A stretch of 64,000 nucleotides of DNA. Origin: Sphagnum magellanicum. Lineage: Eukaryota; Streptophyta; Sphagnopsida; Sphagnales; Sphagnaceae. Positions 1 through 11,100 of this stretch are shown in pieces. The stretch spans positions 10,152,041 through 10,216,040 of the forward strand of contig CM038917.1 in the NCBI GenBank assembly GCA_021904315.1, read 5' to 3'. Both the position numbers and the translations under genes were made by a program. The notes beneath the pieces are model-generated. The model worked only from the letters and a program-made list of their open reading frames with translations. It did no database searches and was not told the DNA's origin. Numbering within the stretch: the first letter of the stretch is position 1; every line of letters begins with the position of its first letter.

Positions 1-1032
1 TGGGTTTCTAAACCTTGAAGGATGAGAAAAATTGTCAAAAAGTAAATTGCACCAAATGCTTACAGAACATAGTTCAGTACTTTGTGTAAAAAACTGGGTA
101 CTTATTAGCCTAGACATGACATCTGAACTCCAGTGGGTGAGGGAGTCCAAACTCCAAACTATGTTCTCCAATATTGTCATGTCTTGCTGAGCAAAGTGGA
201 CAATACCCGGTGATTACCAACCCGTGTGAACTAGTTCCAGCCTCCAAAAGGGGTTTTTCTTTTGTTTTTGTTTTCTTCAATTTTTCTATGTAGCTGAAAT
301 GGCAATCATCCATGTGATGATTTAGCTAGATTTCACATTACGAAAATGCGAAAATTTTAAAACACATCTGGAATCTTCTATACTTTTGGCTACTTTTTGA
401 AACTTTGGATAGAATCTAGTGATTTCTCTATAAAAATTTTAAAAAATTAATTTGGCAACTTAAAAGCTCACAAAACATTAAAATTTCACAAATTTGAAAA
501 AATAATCCAGCATTTGACAAAACTCGCCCAGAAAAACCCCTGGCCTTCACCTTAGTGAATTGGCAACCTCTTCAGTGTCACTTCATTGATTGCCAATGGT
601 TCCACCTTCAAGGACCGGGCGGCCAAAAACATCAATATTACTTTTGCCATAGAGGAAAACTGGCCACACAACAATCATTATTATAGAAAAAATTAAAATG
701 CACATGTAATATGTTAGATTGTCAATGATTATTTCCCTCAACAATTAATCTACATTTGTTTTCCATGCAGCTTCAATGTTCATGTTAAGCCTTTTTTTTC
801 TCTTATTTTTTCATAATTGAATTTTTTTTTCTAAGATCACATACTTTGAAAAAATATTCATATTAACACATGTATTGCACTACAATTTAATACAAAGTTT
901 TGAATTTTAGTCTCAAGCCATCATTTTTCAACACATCATCATTTTTTACTAACATATGCCTCTCATGGTTTTGGGATCGACTGTATCATTTGACAATTCA
1001 TCGAATGGTTTAAGACTATGTTCTTTAATTCA
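1..1032. other. AT-rich intergenic DNA, no gene seen
   Basis: Only short open frames occur on either strand, none with recognisable motifs. The sequence is AT-rich with many A and T runs. I see no clear repeat structure before the degenerate LTR that starts near 1033. Confidence 0.5.
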
Positions 1033-1902
1033 TGGCCCTAACCTTAAGCTTGTGACCAAAACAAGGGGCATAGAAAGGTGCAGGCCAAAAATGCAACCCA
1101 AGAATCACATTCACACTTTTAAGAGTGCGAGAGAATATGAAGGAATGAATCACACACTCCCAAGTGGATTCCCACTTTGGGAGTTGAAGTCCCAATGGAC
1201 TTTTGAATTTCCGCAAAGCAATTGGAGGGTCAAAATTCATTAAATTGAAAAGTTCTTTACACCATTAAAAAGCTCTTGAGATGTAAATGTCTGAAATGGG
1301 CTCGCATGACTCATTTGAATACTTACAACACAAGTTATGCCTAAAAGAAATGTCAAGAGTCAAAATGTCAATTTGATTCCCATTGACCACTAAAAGTTGA
1401 AAATCGTCCTGAATTACGTGCGTGCAGGTGGTGTGCCATGTATCATTACAAAGTTCTTGACAAAGGCTACAACTTTTCTTGATACCTCATCTCAATTGAA
1501 AATATGCACAAAAAGTTATGGGCATCCAAAGTGGCGAAAATCCCAAGAAAAATGACATTTAGGTGTAGCACCCATAGCTAATCACAAATAATACTAAAGA
1601 AGAAAGGTGGTGGCTTCCCCTAAGTCTAGGCCATGATGAGTCTTGTGAATTCATGTATGTTTATGGCTCGTCCATGCACCAAAAGTGTTCCAACTATGCA
1701 TTAACTAACTTGTTTGATTTGTGTAAATCCATATGAATAATTGACATGTTTATCACTGATCCTAATCCTCATCCCAAAACTCCAACGCATCCTTTTTACC
1801 TCCAAAATGTTGTGAGCGAAAGAACATACCCCAACTCCTTATTCCATTCTGTTCATTTTAATATTTGCATTTGAATCTTTCAAGGAGTTTGGGGGTGTGT
1901 CA
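1033..1902 (+). repeat. Degenerate LTR copy A
   Basis: This stretch matches the solo LTR at 3207-4201 along its length in the same orientation. Shared landmarks in order are the opening CTTGTGACCAAA-type segment, the CCCACTTTGGGAGTTG block, the AAGTTATG block, GGTGGTGGCTTCCCC near 1607, and a terminal GGAGTTTGGGGGTGTGTCA ending at 1902. It is about 125 bp shorter than copy B, partly because it lacks the local AAGGAAGCCCGGGAGT expansion. The first bases are diverged, and I find no matching target duplication, so it is an older or truncated copy. No retrotransposon coding region adjoins it. Confidence 0.7.
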
Positions 1903-2433
1903 CCCAAACTCACTTACTTGGAGCTACATAGAATCATTTTTTGGGTTTCATGAATTTTGTTGATAGCAAGCTAAAGGTTACCAAATTTTTTATTGACAAA
2001 TCGCTTAGTAAGTTTGTGAAAAAATGTTCTAGAATTAGATTCTTCAAATTTGCGTGTTCTTTGAAGAAATCCATGGCATGTGTAAACATTACCAAATTGT
2101 AATCTTCCATATCTTCCTTGGAAATGTGTACCGTTTGTTTGAAAAATGAAAAACTTTCTTTGTTTATCTTCGCATTAGCCCGTCACCATGTTGTCCATTC
2201 ATTTGTTTTGTCAATTACCCTTTTTCCATTTTATTCCTAATGTTTTAATTTTGAGCAAATGTCGTAGGGGGTCTAGTTTGGTATCATCTTTTGAATATTC
2301 CAATGGTTTTTTCATCATTTCACAAATTTTATTTAATATGCTTGAAATTAATGTGTATTCAATCATTAATTCTAAAATGTTTGGTGTGATATTTGGTGTC
2401 AATTTTTTTCTTCCCATTGTAGTAAAAGCTTCA

Positions 2434-2547
2434 AGATTGCAAACACGTGGTAGAGGTAGAAAGAATTTAGTTAGGTAGTAAGAGTGGAGTAAATGTAAAT
2501 ATGTGGTAAAGGTAGAAAGGATTCAACTAGGCAATAAGGGTGAGTAA
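2434..2547. repeat. Imperfect tandem dimer, about 57-bp unit
   Basis: Two adjacent units share the pattern ACGTGGTAGAGGTAGAAAG...TAGTAAGAGTGGAGTAAATG, with scattered substitutions. The second unit begins near 2491. Confidence 0.65.
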
Positions 2548-2708
2548 ATGAAAGTTTAGGCATAATTTTAAAAATTAGTAGTAGAGGGGGGAAGTGCAAT
2601 TTGATTATACAAGTTGCAAAAATGGTGATAGATGGAAAAGGTTGAAAATGTGAATGAAATAACAAATAACTTGAAATGGTATAAATAATGTAAAATGTCA
2701 ATGGCTAC

Positions 2709-2900
2709 CTAGTATTGTCTCAATTCCTAATGGGCACATGCTTCTTCATGGTGAATGGGTAATGTATGGATCGACACATATTTTTTAATGGGTCACTAAA
2801 TTTATAGCTAGACATTGTCTCAATTCCTAATGGACACATGCCTCTTGGTGGTGAATGGGTAAAATATGGATTAGCAAATACCTATTGGTCGTTCAACAAG
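2709..2900. repeat. Imperfect tandem dimer, about 102-bp unit
   Basis: The string TTGTCTCAATTCCTAATGG followed by ACACATGC and GGTGAATGGGTAA occurs near 2713 and again near 2815 in direct orientation, which gives a diverged tandem duplication. Confidence 0.7.
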
Positions 2901-3206
2901 TTTCTATGCCACTAATTTGGATTTAGTTTAAAATTTTAAATGGTTTAAATGCTACAAAAATTCATATTAAAAAAATACAAAATATAACTTGAAATATTAC
3001 ATTAGCATTTTGTGTGTTATATGTTTCAAAATAAGCCAACATGAAATTATTCCATGTTGTTTATTTTGTTCAATTTTTCGCAACAATTTTGTTGCCAACG
3101 TTCGTCTGAAAGTTCATCCATTTTTTCATCATTCATCCATGACATGTGGCAAAATATTCCTCCACATCACCTGGAAATATTTTGTTTTATGTGTCAAATA
3201 ATATTC

Positions 3207-4201
3207 TGTTGCAACCCTAGCTTTGGGCTCGCGACCAAAGCAAAGGGAATTGCAAGGGTGCGGGCCGAAAGGAAGCCCGGGAGTTAAGCCAAAAGGAAGC
3301 CCGGGAATTAAGGCAAAGGCATTGCAAGAATTAAGGCAAGAGGAAGCCCGGGAGTCACATAACATACTCCCGGGAGTGTGAGAAAGTGTTAGAAAGTGTG
3401 AGGGAGTGAACCCTCACACTCCCAAGGCAACTCCCACTTTGGGAGATGGACTCCCGGTGGACTTCCAAAACTTCAGAGAGCGATTGCAGGGGTCAAACCT
3501 CAATGGATTGTGGCGTTCTTTATATCAATGGAAAGCTCTTGAAGTGTAGATGTCTAAAATGGGCTCGAATTGCTCATTCAGACATCTGAAACACAAGTTA
3601 TGGCCAAAGGAAGGGTCGGGAGTCTAATTGCCAGTTTGACTCCCGACCACTAAAAGTCGGGAATCGACCTCTTCCCGATGTCCGATTCGGGAGTGCGACA
3701 CGGCGTTGAAAAGCTCTCGACGAGAGCTACAACTTTGCTTCATACTGCATCGCGATTGGAGGTCTGCTCCTAAAGTTATGGGGCTCCAAAGTCCCGAGAG
3801 TCCCATTTGGCGCGATTTCGGGACTCCCACTCGGGAGTCCCGGGAAAAATAGCCATTTGGATGTGGGCTCCGTGGAGAGTCACAAAGTATACTATAAGGG
3901 GGAAGGTGGTGGCTTCCCCCAAGTACGGGCCGTGGTGAGTCTTGTGTGTCCGTGTTGCCCGTGGCTCGTCCTAGCACCAAGGGTGCTCCAACTTTGCACT
4001 AACCACTTTGTGTGGGTTGTGTGCAGGCCTGTGTGAGTGACTAAAGCTTGTCAACTCTTCCTAGTCCCATCCCGGAGCTCCAACCCGCCCCTCTACCCCT
4101 CAAAGGGTTGTGAGCTAGGGAGCGTGCTTCGACTCCTCCTTATTCCGCTGCTTTCTATTTGGGCTCACATTTGAGCCCTTTAAGGAGTTAGGAGTGCGTC
4201 A
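3207..4201 (+). mobile_element. Solo LTR (copy B) with 5-bp target duplication
   Basis: The element runs from TGTTGCAACCC to GAGTGCGTCA, so it has TG...CA ends. It is flanked by the direct repeat TATTC (3202-3206 and 4202-4206). There is no internal region or second LTR, so it is a solo LTR left by recombination between the LTRs of a complete retrotransposon. At 995 bp it is the longest copy here; copies at 1033-1902 and 53127-53818 are relatives. A TATAAGG motif near 3893, just upstream of the conserved GGTGGTGGCTTCCCCC block, could be the LTR promoter. Near 3268-3355 it contains a local expansion of AAGGAAGCCCGGGAGT units that the other copies lack. The superfamily cannot be assigned from an LTR alone. 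Confidence 0.88.
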
Positions 4202-4206
4202 TATTC

Positions 4207-4505
4207 CATCGATGTCAATAAAATATTCCTAAAAAGATTCCCTTGGGTTCACTTGTTCACATTCACGTGCTCATTATTCACGTTCATGCACTCACAAGAT
4301 AGCATCCCTATTCTCTATTCCTTTGTACCATTCATCATGCAAATGTTTTTTCATAAACACATCCCCACCATCTAAACAAGCATTTGTACTAAAATCAAAT
4401 ATTAACAACTATAAAACCTCCCTCCTAAATCTAAAGACATTTAACTATGTTTAATCATTGACAAGTACATGAATCGTCCATCATCATACATAAATTTTTC
4501 TTTGA
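4207..4505. other. Non-coding sequence 5' of the Helentron relic
   Basis: This stretch is rich in TTCACATTCACG-type repeats. It resembles, in inverted orientation, the sequence at about 16560-16760, with shared AATATTCC, TTGTTCA and CACATTCAC segments. It may be the edge of an interspersed repeat family, possibly linked to the helicase relic that follows. No Rep/HUH-endonuclease coding sequence is visible here. Confidence 0.35.
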
Positions 4506-6204
4506 ATGAATTTGCTACATATTATTCTTTTACAAACCAAAAAGAAAAAAAAACATCATACACTTCAAATTATTTGTTTTGTTCACTATAACAAACATAA
4601 TGACCCAAAAAATTATTATCAAAAACAACTTTTGATCTTTCATCCATTTATAGACTCAAAAGATTCTCAACTAGATGGTCATCCCACATGGCATTATGCA
4701 TACATGACCCATGAAAAATCCATCATACAAACAAGATCAAAGTTCACATATCAATTTCCAAATTTGAACAAAAACCTAAACAAATGTTCTTGCTTAGAAA
4801 TTGAAGCTCATGATTTAGCTTGTGTCAACAATGAAAACATATGGATAGGCAAATTTCTTTTTGTAAATGATCAAACAACATTAACACCACCTACAAATAA
4901 TTCCAATGTTGAAGCTTATGCTATAACACTAGACACACATATTCAACCACAAACAATTTTATCCACTATTCCAAACACCTTTGAAAAAAATAATGATATC
5001 ATCCTAGATAAATAATTTTATTCTCTTGTTCAAAAACTAAATTCAAAATAACAAGCAATCTTTGATGATTACATGTACTTTTAAAGGACACAACTTGATA
5101 AACCAATTCATTTGTTCTTGACAAGTGGAGTTGGTACTAGCAAAACATTTACGTTACTCCTCATTATACAAGGCCTATTGCATCATTATAACAAATAATT
5201 GCATGTTGATCCACCAAAACAAAAAGCACTACTCATGGCCTACACTAGTAAAGCAACTTTCAATATAGATGGCACCACAATCCATTCATCATTAAGTATT
5301 CCCCGAAATTGCAAACATTTACTATCTTGGACATTTGAACATTTAGACATTTTATCAAAAACATATAGTGATTTCAATTTATTGGTCCTTAATGAAATTT
5401 TCCTCATTATAATAGAATATTCTTTTATAGATTACAAACTTAGAGCCATTAAACAAACAAACCACCATTTCTTTGGTAACTTAGATGTCATTATTATTGG
5501 CGACTTACATCAAGTACCTCTAGTTTGTGACTCTTGGGTCTTTAAATCAAAACAAAACTCCCTAGATTCTTTAACACAAAACTTTTGATTCAGTCATATT
5601 TGATGTTACAAATTGCATCAAGTTATGCGACAAACATATGAACAATTTGTAAACATTTAAAATAGATTTTGTACTTCCACACACATGTCCTTTGCACTTT
5701 AAACTACAAGATCCCAATCATACTATAGGTTTACATTGTCAAATACGTTCAAAATTGGGAATGTTTGTTGAATTATGTGTTGGAAATTGTGCCACACATG
5801 ATGGACTTTTCAATGGTGCTAATGGTATATTTAAATTTGTAACATCACTCCCTAATAATGAATATCTTATATCGATTCAATTTTCAAACTCAAAAAGAAA
5901 TATTAATACACAAGCTAAAAATCAACATTTATATTTAGCAAGAATTGAACACACTTGGACACCTATCCAACTCATCTCCAAAGAAATCCAAATAGTTGTT
6001 AATTCAAGCCACTTGATCAATTGTATACAATTTCCTATACAAACTACTACTACTCGCACAATTCATAAATCACAAGGTCTCACATTAGATTATGTGGCAT
6101 TTGACTCAATTGGAACAACATGTCACGGCCTTACATACACATCATTATTTCAAATTTGTACCAAAAAAAACCCTATATTCATTAGCTCCCTTGCAAAACA
6201 ATAG
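4506..6204 (+). pseudogene. Helitron-type Pif1 helicase pseudogene
   Basis: Frame 4506-5588 begins in the Helitron linker with VHYNKHNDPKNYYQKQLL. It continues through LTSGVGTSKTFT (5128-5163, a Walker A in which the usual GKT glycine is Ser), LLVLNEIFLI (near 5380, Walker B with Asp replaced by Asn) and IIIGDLHQVPLV (near 5497, motif III). MRQTYEQFVNI follows near 5630. After a frame change near 5690 it resumes with DGLFNGANGIF and RTIHKSQGLTLDYVAFD (near 6056-6106), the motif V/VI region of Pif1-like helicases. In-frame stops lie at 5013, near 5050, 5085 and 5188, at 5586 and beyond. An active protein would unwind DNA during rolling-circle transposition, but this copy cannot. The substituted Walker residues and frame breaks indicate long decay. 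Confidence 0.8.
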
Positions 6205-6330
6205 TTTGAAGGTTGATATTTGTGTAATGGAAGAAATGCATTAGTTTCGCACAAAAGTTGTATGGAAATTAACAATAACAAGATTGTCATTACTTTGTAA
6301 AACACATATTGTAATCCCAGCATTTTCATT

Positions 6331-6960
6331 AGGTCTCTACCACTTCATGTTGCCGATATTGATAATGATCACAACCTAAAATCATCCCACATTATATGTC
6401 TCAATGAAACAAGACTAAAGTCCAAAGATTTTAACATCATCCACTCTCTACCACATACAAAAAACGATCAATCACTTATGGTGCATAATAATATGGGTAC
6501 CATGTTAATATACAATAAACATATGAATTTGTATTCAACAAGTACAAATGCTTACCTAGGTGTAGAAATAATTACAACTTTCAACAACCAAATTCGACGC
6601 GCAATTCATGTTATTGTTATATAGAAACCCCATGCATTAACATTAACACATTTTTTCAATGCACTAAAACAAACCATGTTCACTCTTCCCCAAAGTTGTC
6701 CAACTATTGTCTTAGGAGATTTCAATGTGAATATGTTAGAAAACAAAAATAAAAATACACAAAATTTAATCCAATTCATGTCACAATACAAAATGGTATT
6801 TCAATTTCAACAAAGCACTACAATTTGTGGTTCACAGCTTGATCATGTTTGGTGTAATGCTCCTAATTCCCAATGTCTTTCAGGAACAATAAAAGCCTAT
6901 TGATCAAATCACAAACCTATTTACTTTGCATACAAATTGCCAAACCATGTCACCAATTTC
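6331..6960 (+). pseudogene. Endonuclease (EEP) domain remnant of the Helentron
   Basis: The frame is the same as the second half of the helicase. It reads HIICLNETRL (near 6391), a motif with the metal-binding Glu of exonuclease/endonuclease/phosphatase domains. It then reads VIVI*KPH (near 6612, one stop), TIVLGDFNVNM (near 6706, the GDFN motif), STTICGSQLDHVWCN (near 6814, the LDH motif) and SNHKPIYF (near 6904, the terminal SDHKP-like motif with its catalytic His). These motifs stand in the correct order over about 200 residues. Continuity of frame with the helicase supports one original polyprotein rather than two chance neighbours. An independent LINE endonuclease is possible but less likely, because no reverse transcriptase follows. 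Confidence 0.72.
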
Positions 6961-7640
6961 ACTTTACATTAGGGTAACAAAACTTTTGTATAAAAAAATT
7001 AGTTTTAACAACTATGGTCAATAGATTATGCCAATTAGTCCGAATCATAAGACTAGAATGAACCATCAAGTCTACATTACTACTTTCACCATGATAAAAG
7101 CCACAAAATGTTACAAACATAAAGGACAGAGCCCTTGTGCCACAAGCTCTGCTTGTTTTGAAGAGTTAACTTCACTATGACACCAACACTTAAATGTTAT
7201 AAATAGCCTCACAGGCTTGTACTTAGGTTGCAAAACAAAAGATTTGAAACCAATGAGATTGTTCAAATCAATGCCTTGAATTGGGTTAGCCTCAATGGAC
7301 TAGCCTAGTACATTACATGAAGTAGTAGGGGTTTAGGGTTCTCAAGAAGTACATGCTTGTATGAACTCTCAGTACATAATAGTACATACATGTTGTGTGG
7401 CATGACATGTGCAAAATTGGCAAAGAGCTTTTTACAAAGAATTTGGAGCTTTCTAACAACCATATCATTCAATGCTTTTCAATAATGTGTGTGCACAAAC
7501 CCTAACGATTCGCTTATGTATATTTGGAGCTTGCAACTTGCTCCCTGTCCTAACTAACAGACCAGGGGTCTGACACATTTTACATTGCGCTTTTTGTTTT
7601 GTTTTTTGTTTGTCTAGGGTTGAATTTCCTGTCGTGATCT
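6961..7640. other. Upstream region of PIGV, likely promoter
   Basis: No gene is seen here. Base composition changes from the AT-rich Helentron relic to more balanced DNA towards 7500. The PIGV promoter is expected in this interval, but I cannot place a TATA box or start site with confidence. Confidence 0.4.
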
Positions 7641-7647
7641 GCGTCGT

Positions 7648-7673
7648 GCTGCTGCAGCAGCAGCAGCAGCTGC
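7648..7673. repeat. CTG/CAG trinucleotide tract upstream of PIGV
   Basis: Two GCTG units run into about five CAG units and CTGCC. This makes a small palindromic CTG/CAG tract 5' of the PIGV coding region, matched by a second CAG run inside exon 1. Confidence 0.75.
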
Positions 7674-7701
7674 CACAGTAGCTTCTCGCAGGAAACTGGG
7701 G

Positions 7702-7791
7702 ATGGCGGAATTCCCTTGGGTGTTTCGCTCGCTGTTGTTTCCTGAGAAAATTCCTAGGCACTGGAGTCGCGGATCGGGAAAGAAAGAGTGA
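7702..7791 (+). other. Candidate upstream ORF in the PIGV leader
   Basis: ATG at 7702 opens a 29-codon frame (MAEFPWVFRSL...) that ends at TGA 7789-7791, about 330 bp before the PIGV start. Further short ATG frames begin at 7985, 7995 and 8029 and end before 8118. If the transcript starts upstream of them, they would limit ribosome access to the main start. The transcription start is unknown, so this is an inference. Confidence 0.35.
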
Positions 7792-7792
7792 T

Positions 7793-7824
<32 letters not shown>

Positions 7825-7857
7825 CTCTCTCTCTCTCTCTCTCTCTCTGTGTCTCTG
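7792..7857. repeat. GT/CT dinucleotide microsatellite in PIGV leader
   Basis: A (GT)n run of about 13 units passes directly into a (CT)n run of about 12 units and ends with GTGTCTCTGGG. It lies between the candidate upstream ORF and the coding start. CT-rich leaders are common in plant genes. Confidence 0.9.
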
Positions 7858-8117
7858 GGTGTGGATGCAATTGCGTGAAAAACTCTTTCTGATCTGGTAT
7901 AGGAAACAGTGTTTTGTGAGAAAGTAAATAAGAGTCTAGTCTTTCTTAGTGTTGATCCTGTTGCTGCTGTTGCTGTTTTCTCCCATGTGTTTAGATGATG
8001 CGGTTTCCAGACATCTAGGAGCAGCTGATGAAGAAGAACAGGAATTCTTTTTTCTTCTTCTCTGATTCGATGTGTGTCAACTCTTGATCGCCATTGCCTG
8101 CCTGCTTCAGTGGAGGC

Positions 8118-11100
8118 ATGGCGGTTCGGGAATTTGGGAACAAGATGATGGAGATAAATGCAAGAAGAATAGGGGAAGAGAAGAAGAAGAAGAAGAGAGG
8201 ACTAGAACAGCAGCAGCAGCAGCAGCAGCAGAAGAAGAAGAAGAAGACAATCAAGAGAAGTGTGTCTTCAAGTCGTGTATATGTTGTCACGCTAGCAATC
8301 TTCTCTCGTTTTGTTATACTCGCACTTTTTGTGTTCTGGAGGATTCTCGCGCGTCCTTACGACACATCGGCAGGGCTAACCCGGCCTTGCCTCTCTCCCA
8401 ACCAAAATGGTATGCCGCCTCTCTGTCTCTCTCTATCTCTCTGTCTCTCTGAGTATTCTATTTTTCCTGTTCGCGGTAATAATTGGATTTCTTCCATAGC
8501 TTTCTTTCCACCTACCACACTGTTAGTTGAGCCTGGCTTCTCTCTGGATTCTCAAGCTGTCATCACTAGTCCTGGGATTCTCAAACTGACAATGAAACCT
8601 GAGAATTCCAAACCCTAAGGTGAAGGATCGGTGACAACCCTTATTAGGTTGTCATCACTAGCCCTGGGATTCTCCAACTGAGAATCGAACCTGAGAATGC
8701 CTAAACCCTAAGTGAAGGACCCTTGTTGTCATCACTAGCCCTGTTGTCATCACTATCATCTCAAACTGAGAATGAAACCCTATCATCTGAGTTTGAGCAT
8801 TTCAAGGTGTTCAACCCTAAACCCTAAGGTGAAAGATAGGGGACAAGAAAACGCTGCGCAGCCTTCATTATGAATCCAAGCTATTTTGAGTACCTTTGTG
8901 CTTAGCTGGTAAATATTCTGTCATTTGCTGCTAACTCTGGATTCACAGGCTTTCTTTCACCTATGTTGAAAGACTAGTCAGTGGCATTCCAAGCTTCTCA
9001 TCTCAGGTTAATTGAGTTGTCAAGCTTGAGGCTAATTGTTTAGCTAACCAGGTTCATGGGGTTGAATAGTCTGGTTGTCCTATCAGATGACATCTCCAAC
9101 TTGTCCCCATCATCTTCCATGGGTTGCAGAGAGACCTCATTGTTGATGAATTTCAGGTTTGGTTCTCTTCATTAACTGACTCAAGTTGGTTTTCTGTGCA
9201 TTGTGCGGGGGTGCTGGCTGGCTCAGATCATCAGGTGAATGTGAAGTGGAAAACTGTAGGTAGTGTTATCGAAAATAGTGTAGTGTGGGATTCAGTATAT
9301 TATGTACAAATTGCACAGTGTGGGTATGAATATGAGCAGACACATGCATTCCTACCTGTATTACCCCTCACCATGCGATTTTTGGCCAATACTGGTAGGT
9401 CACTTATCCCCCCTTTATCTTGTTCTGTCTCCAAATCTGCTTTTCCAACTTCTTCACTAGTCATTGATTACTGATGGACTGATAGCCTTCAAGAACTGAA
9501 TTGTGAAGGTCTACAGATTAAGATCAATGTAGCATGGTAACTTTTGCCCCCCCTTGGTTGTCCTTTTCTCTCTTCATCTTGTAGCATGATAGAACATCCT
9601 TTTGTGCATGTTGAGTCTGAAAGAGTGCCTACTGAACAAAGATACAATTTGGATCCCTTGTTGAATCCTAGAGATGCAGTGAGCAATCTGTCCAGTACCT
9701 TCATGTCAGGTGTAGCATTTGTGACAGTCTTCAACTTCCTGTTAGGGAAATACTAAAATTATGTGGGACTGCCAGTGTTAAACAGATTGGTACCAAGGGT
9801 GGGCTACCGAGCAACTCTGGCCATCGCGGGATATCTCATTTCCAACGTGGCTTTTGTCTATGCGGCACTGTACTTATATAAGTTGACACTGTATGTTGTG
9901 GAGGATGAATGGCAGGCATGGCGTGCAACAGCCCTTTTCTGCTTTAACCCTGCCTCTGTCTTTTACTCATCCATGTATCCTCTTTGGTGATTGATATTAA
10001 GGCACTCTTTGGTCGTGGTGAGTAAGATCATTTGGAAGCTCCTCAAAGCCAAACATTCCTTGCATGATATCCTGTATCATGTTGTTTGTTATGACTCCAG
10101 TTACTCCTATTTGTGTTTCACTGAGAAACTTTATGTTGGGTTGGTTACTTATATCTTTCTCCTGTGCTCCTGTCCTGTATTCCCCTCCTCTTTCCCAGAT
10201 GCCTTTCTTTGGTGGCATGCTTCCTTGCTCAGTACAATTGGGGAAAGAGGTCTATGTGGCAAGCCATGCCTTATGAATAGTATGTTTTGTCTGGATCTTC
10301 AAGCAGCAGATTTGTAGAAAGTCATTTAGAGATGCTGTTGTGTTCATCCCACATGCCCTGCTGCTTGAGCCATGTGAATTATACTGAGAGAATACATTTC
10401 AGTACAATAACACACTCTTCTTTAGGTGTCTGCCTTAATATCACAACCAGATACTCAGAGAGCCTGTTTGCATTCTGCTCCTTTGCTGGCCTTTGGAACT
10501 TTGTGAAAGGGTCAAAGTGGATGGCCATTGTTCTCTGGGGACTGTCAAGTGGGGTGCGGTCCAATGGAGTTCTACATGCAGGATTTTTCCTTTTTCAATC
10601 TATGCACCACTGCCATCAGGCAGCTTTTAGCCAGCAGCAGCGCCTGGTAAGAATATGTGCCTCAATGCAACTGTCAGCATAGACCATGTTAGTCGATCCA
10701 CAGGAAAACCTTGCTTTAAGTTGTAGTCTAACCTAAGGTCTCTTTTTAGTGAGGTTTTTGTTATGATTTTCTATTCCAAGAAATCCATTTGAGAAGCATG
10801 TTAGTTGTGTTTGACCAGAGAGTCGGTGTAGCTTTGAAACTCAGTATGATGCTAACCATGCCAAGAGCAGAGGGTTGTTCTTGCAGTGGTCACAGCTATA
10901 ATGCAAAGTGGGGCAGTGGTGACACCATTTGTTGCTTTCCAGTTCTATGGTTACTACCAACATTGTGACCCATCTGTCGGAAGTGTGGAGGAGCTACGTC
11001 CCTGGTGTACTGCAAGACTGCCCTACCTTTATGGTTTTGTTCAGAAGCACTACTGGTGGGTTTTGGTTGCCAATTGGGGTTTCTATCCTTCTAATGAGAG

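Larger units (their letters stand above)
1903..3201. other. Intergenic stretch with small duplications
   Basis: No coding region is supported. Two imperfect tandem duplications are listed separately. From about 3120 the sequence holds AATATTCC-type segments that continue on the far side of the solo LTR, so this part belongs to an older repeat into which the LTR inserted. Confidence 0.5.
4506..6960 (+). mobile_element. Decayed Helentron-like (Helitron2) element remnant
   Basis: A Pif1-family helicase is followed on the same strand by an endonuclease/exonuclease/phosphatase domain. That arrangement is typical of Helentrons, the Helitron subgroup whose Rep-helicase polyprotein carries a C-terminal endonuclease. 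Both parts are broken by stops and are described as separate entries. The upstream Rep (HUH nuclease) part is absent, and no terminal hairpin or insertion site could be defined, so the boundaries given cover only recognisable coding sequence. Confidence 0.7.

Noticed and set aside
956-1243. 95-codon frame at the start of LTR copy A
   Set aside because: It lies inside a diverged LTR shared with non-coding copies B and C, and the frame is not conserved between copies.
8072-8452. Alternative frame over PIGV exon 1 with polyGlu and polyAla
   Set aside because: It is a shadow of the CAG/AAG runs. The frame starting at 8118 carries the conserved RILARPYDTSAGL segment.
9489-9734. Minus-strand frame in PIGV intron 2
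   Set aside because: It is antisense to an intron with no motifs, a chance frame.
9544-9756. Open frame between PIGV exons 2 and 3
   Set aside because: It lies in intron 2. Splicing 9394 to 9776 restores a sequence that follows plant PIG-V, while this frame shows no similarity to the family and ends in a stop.
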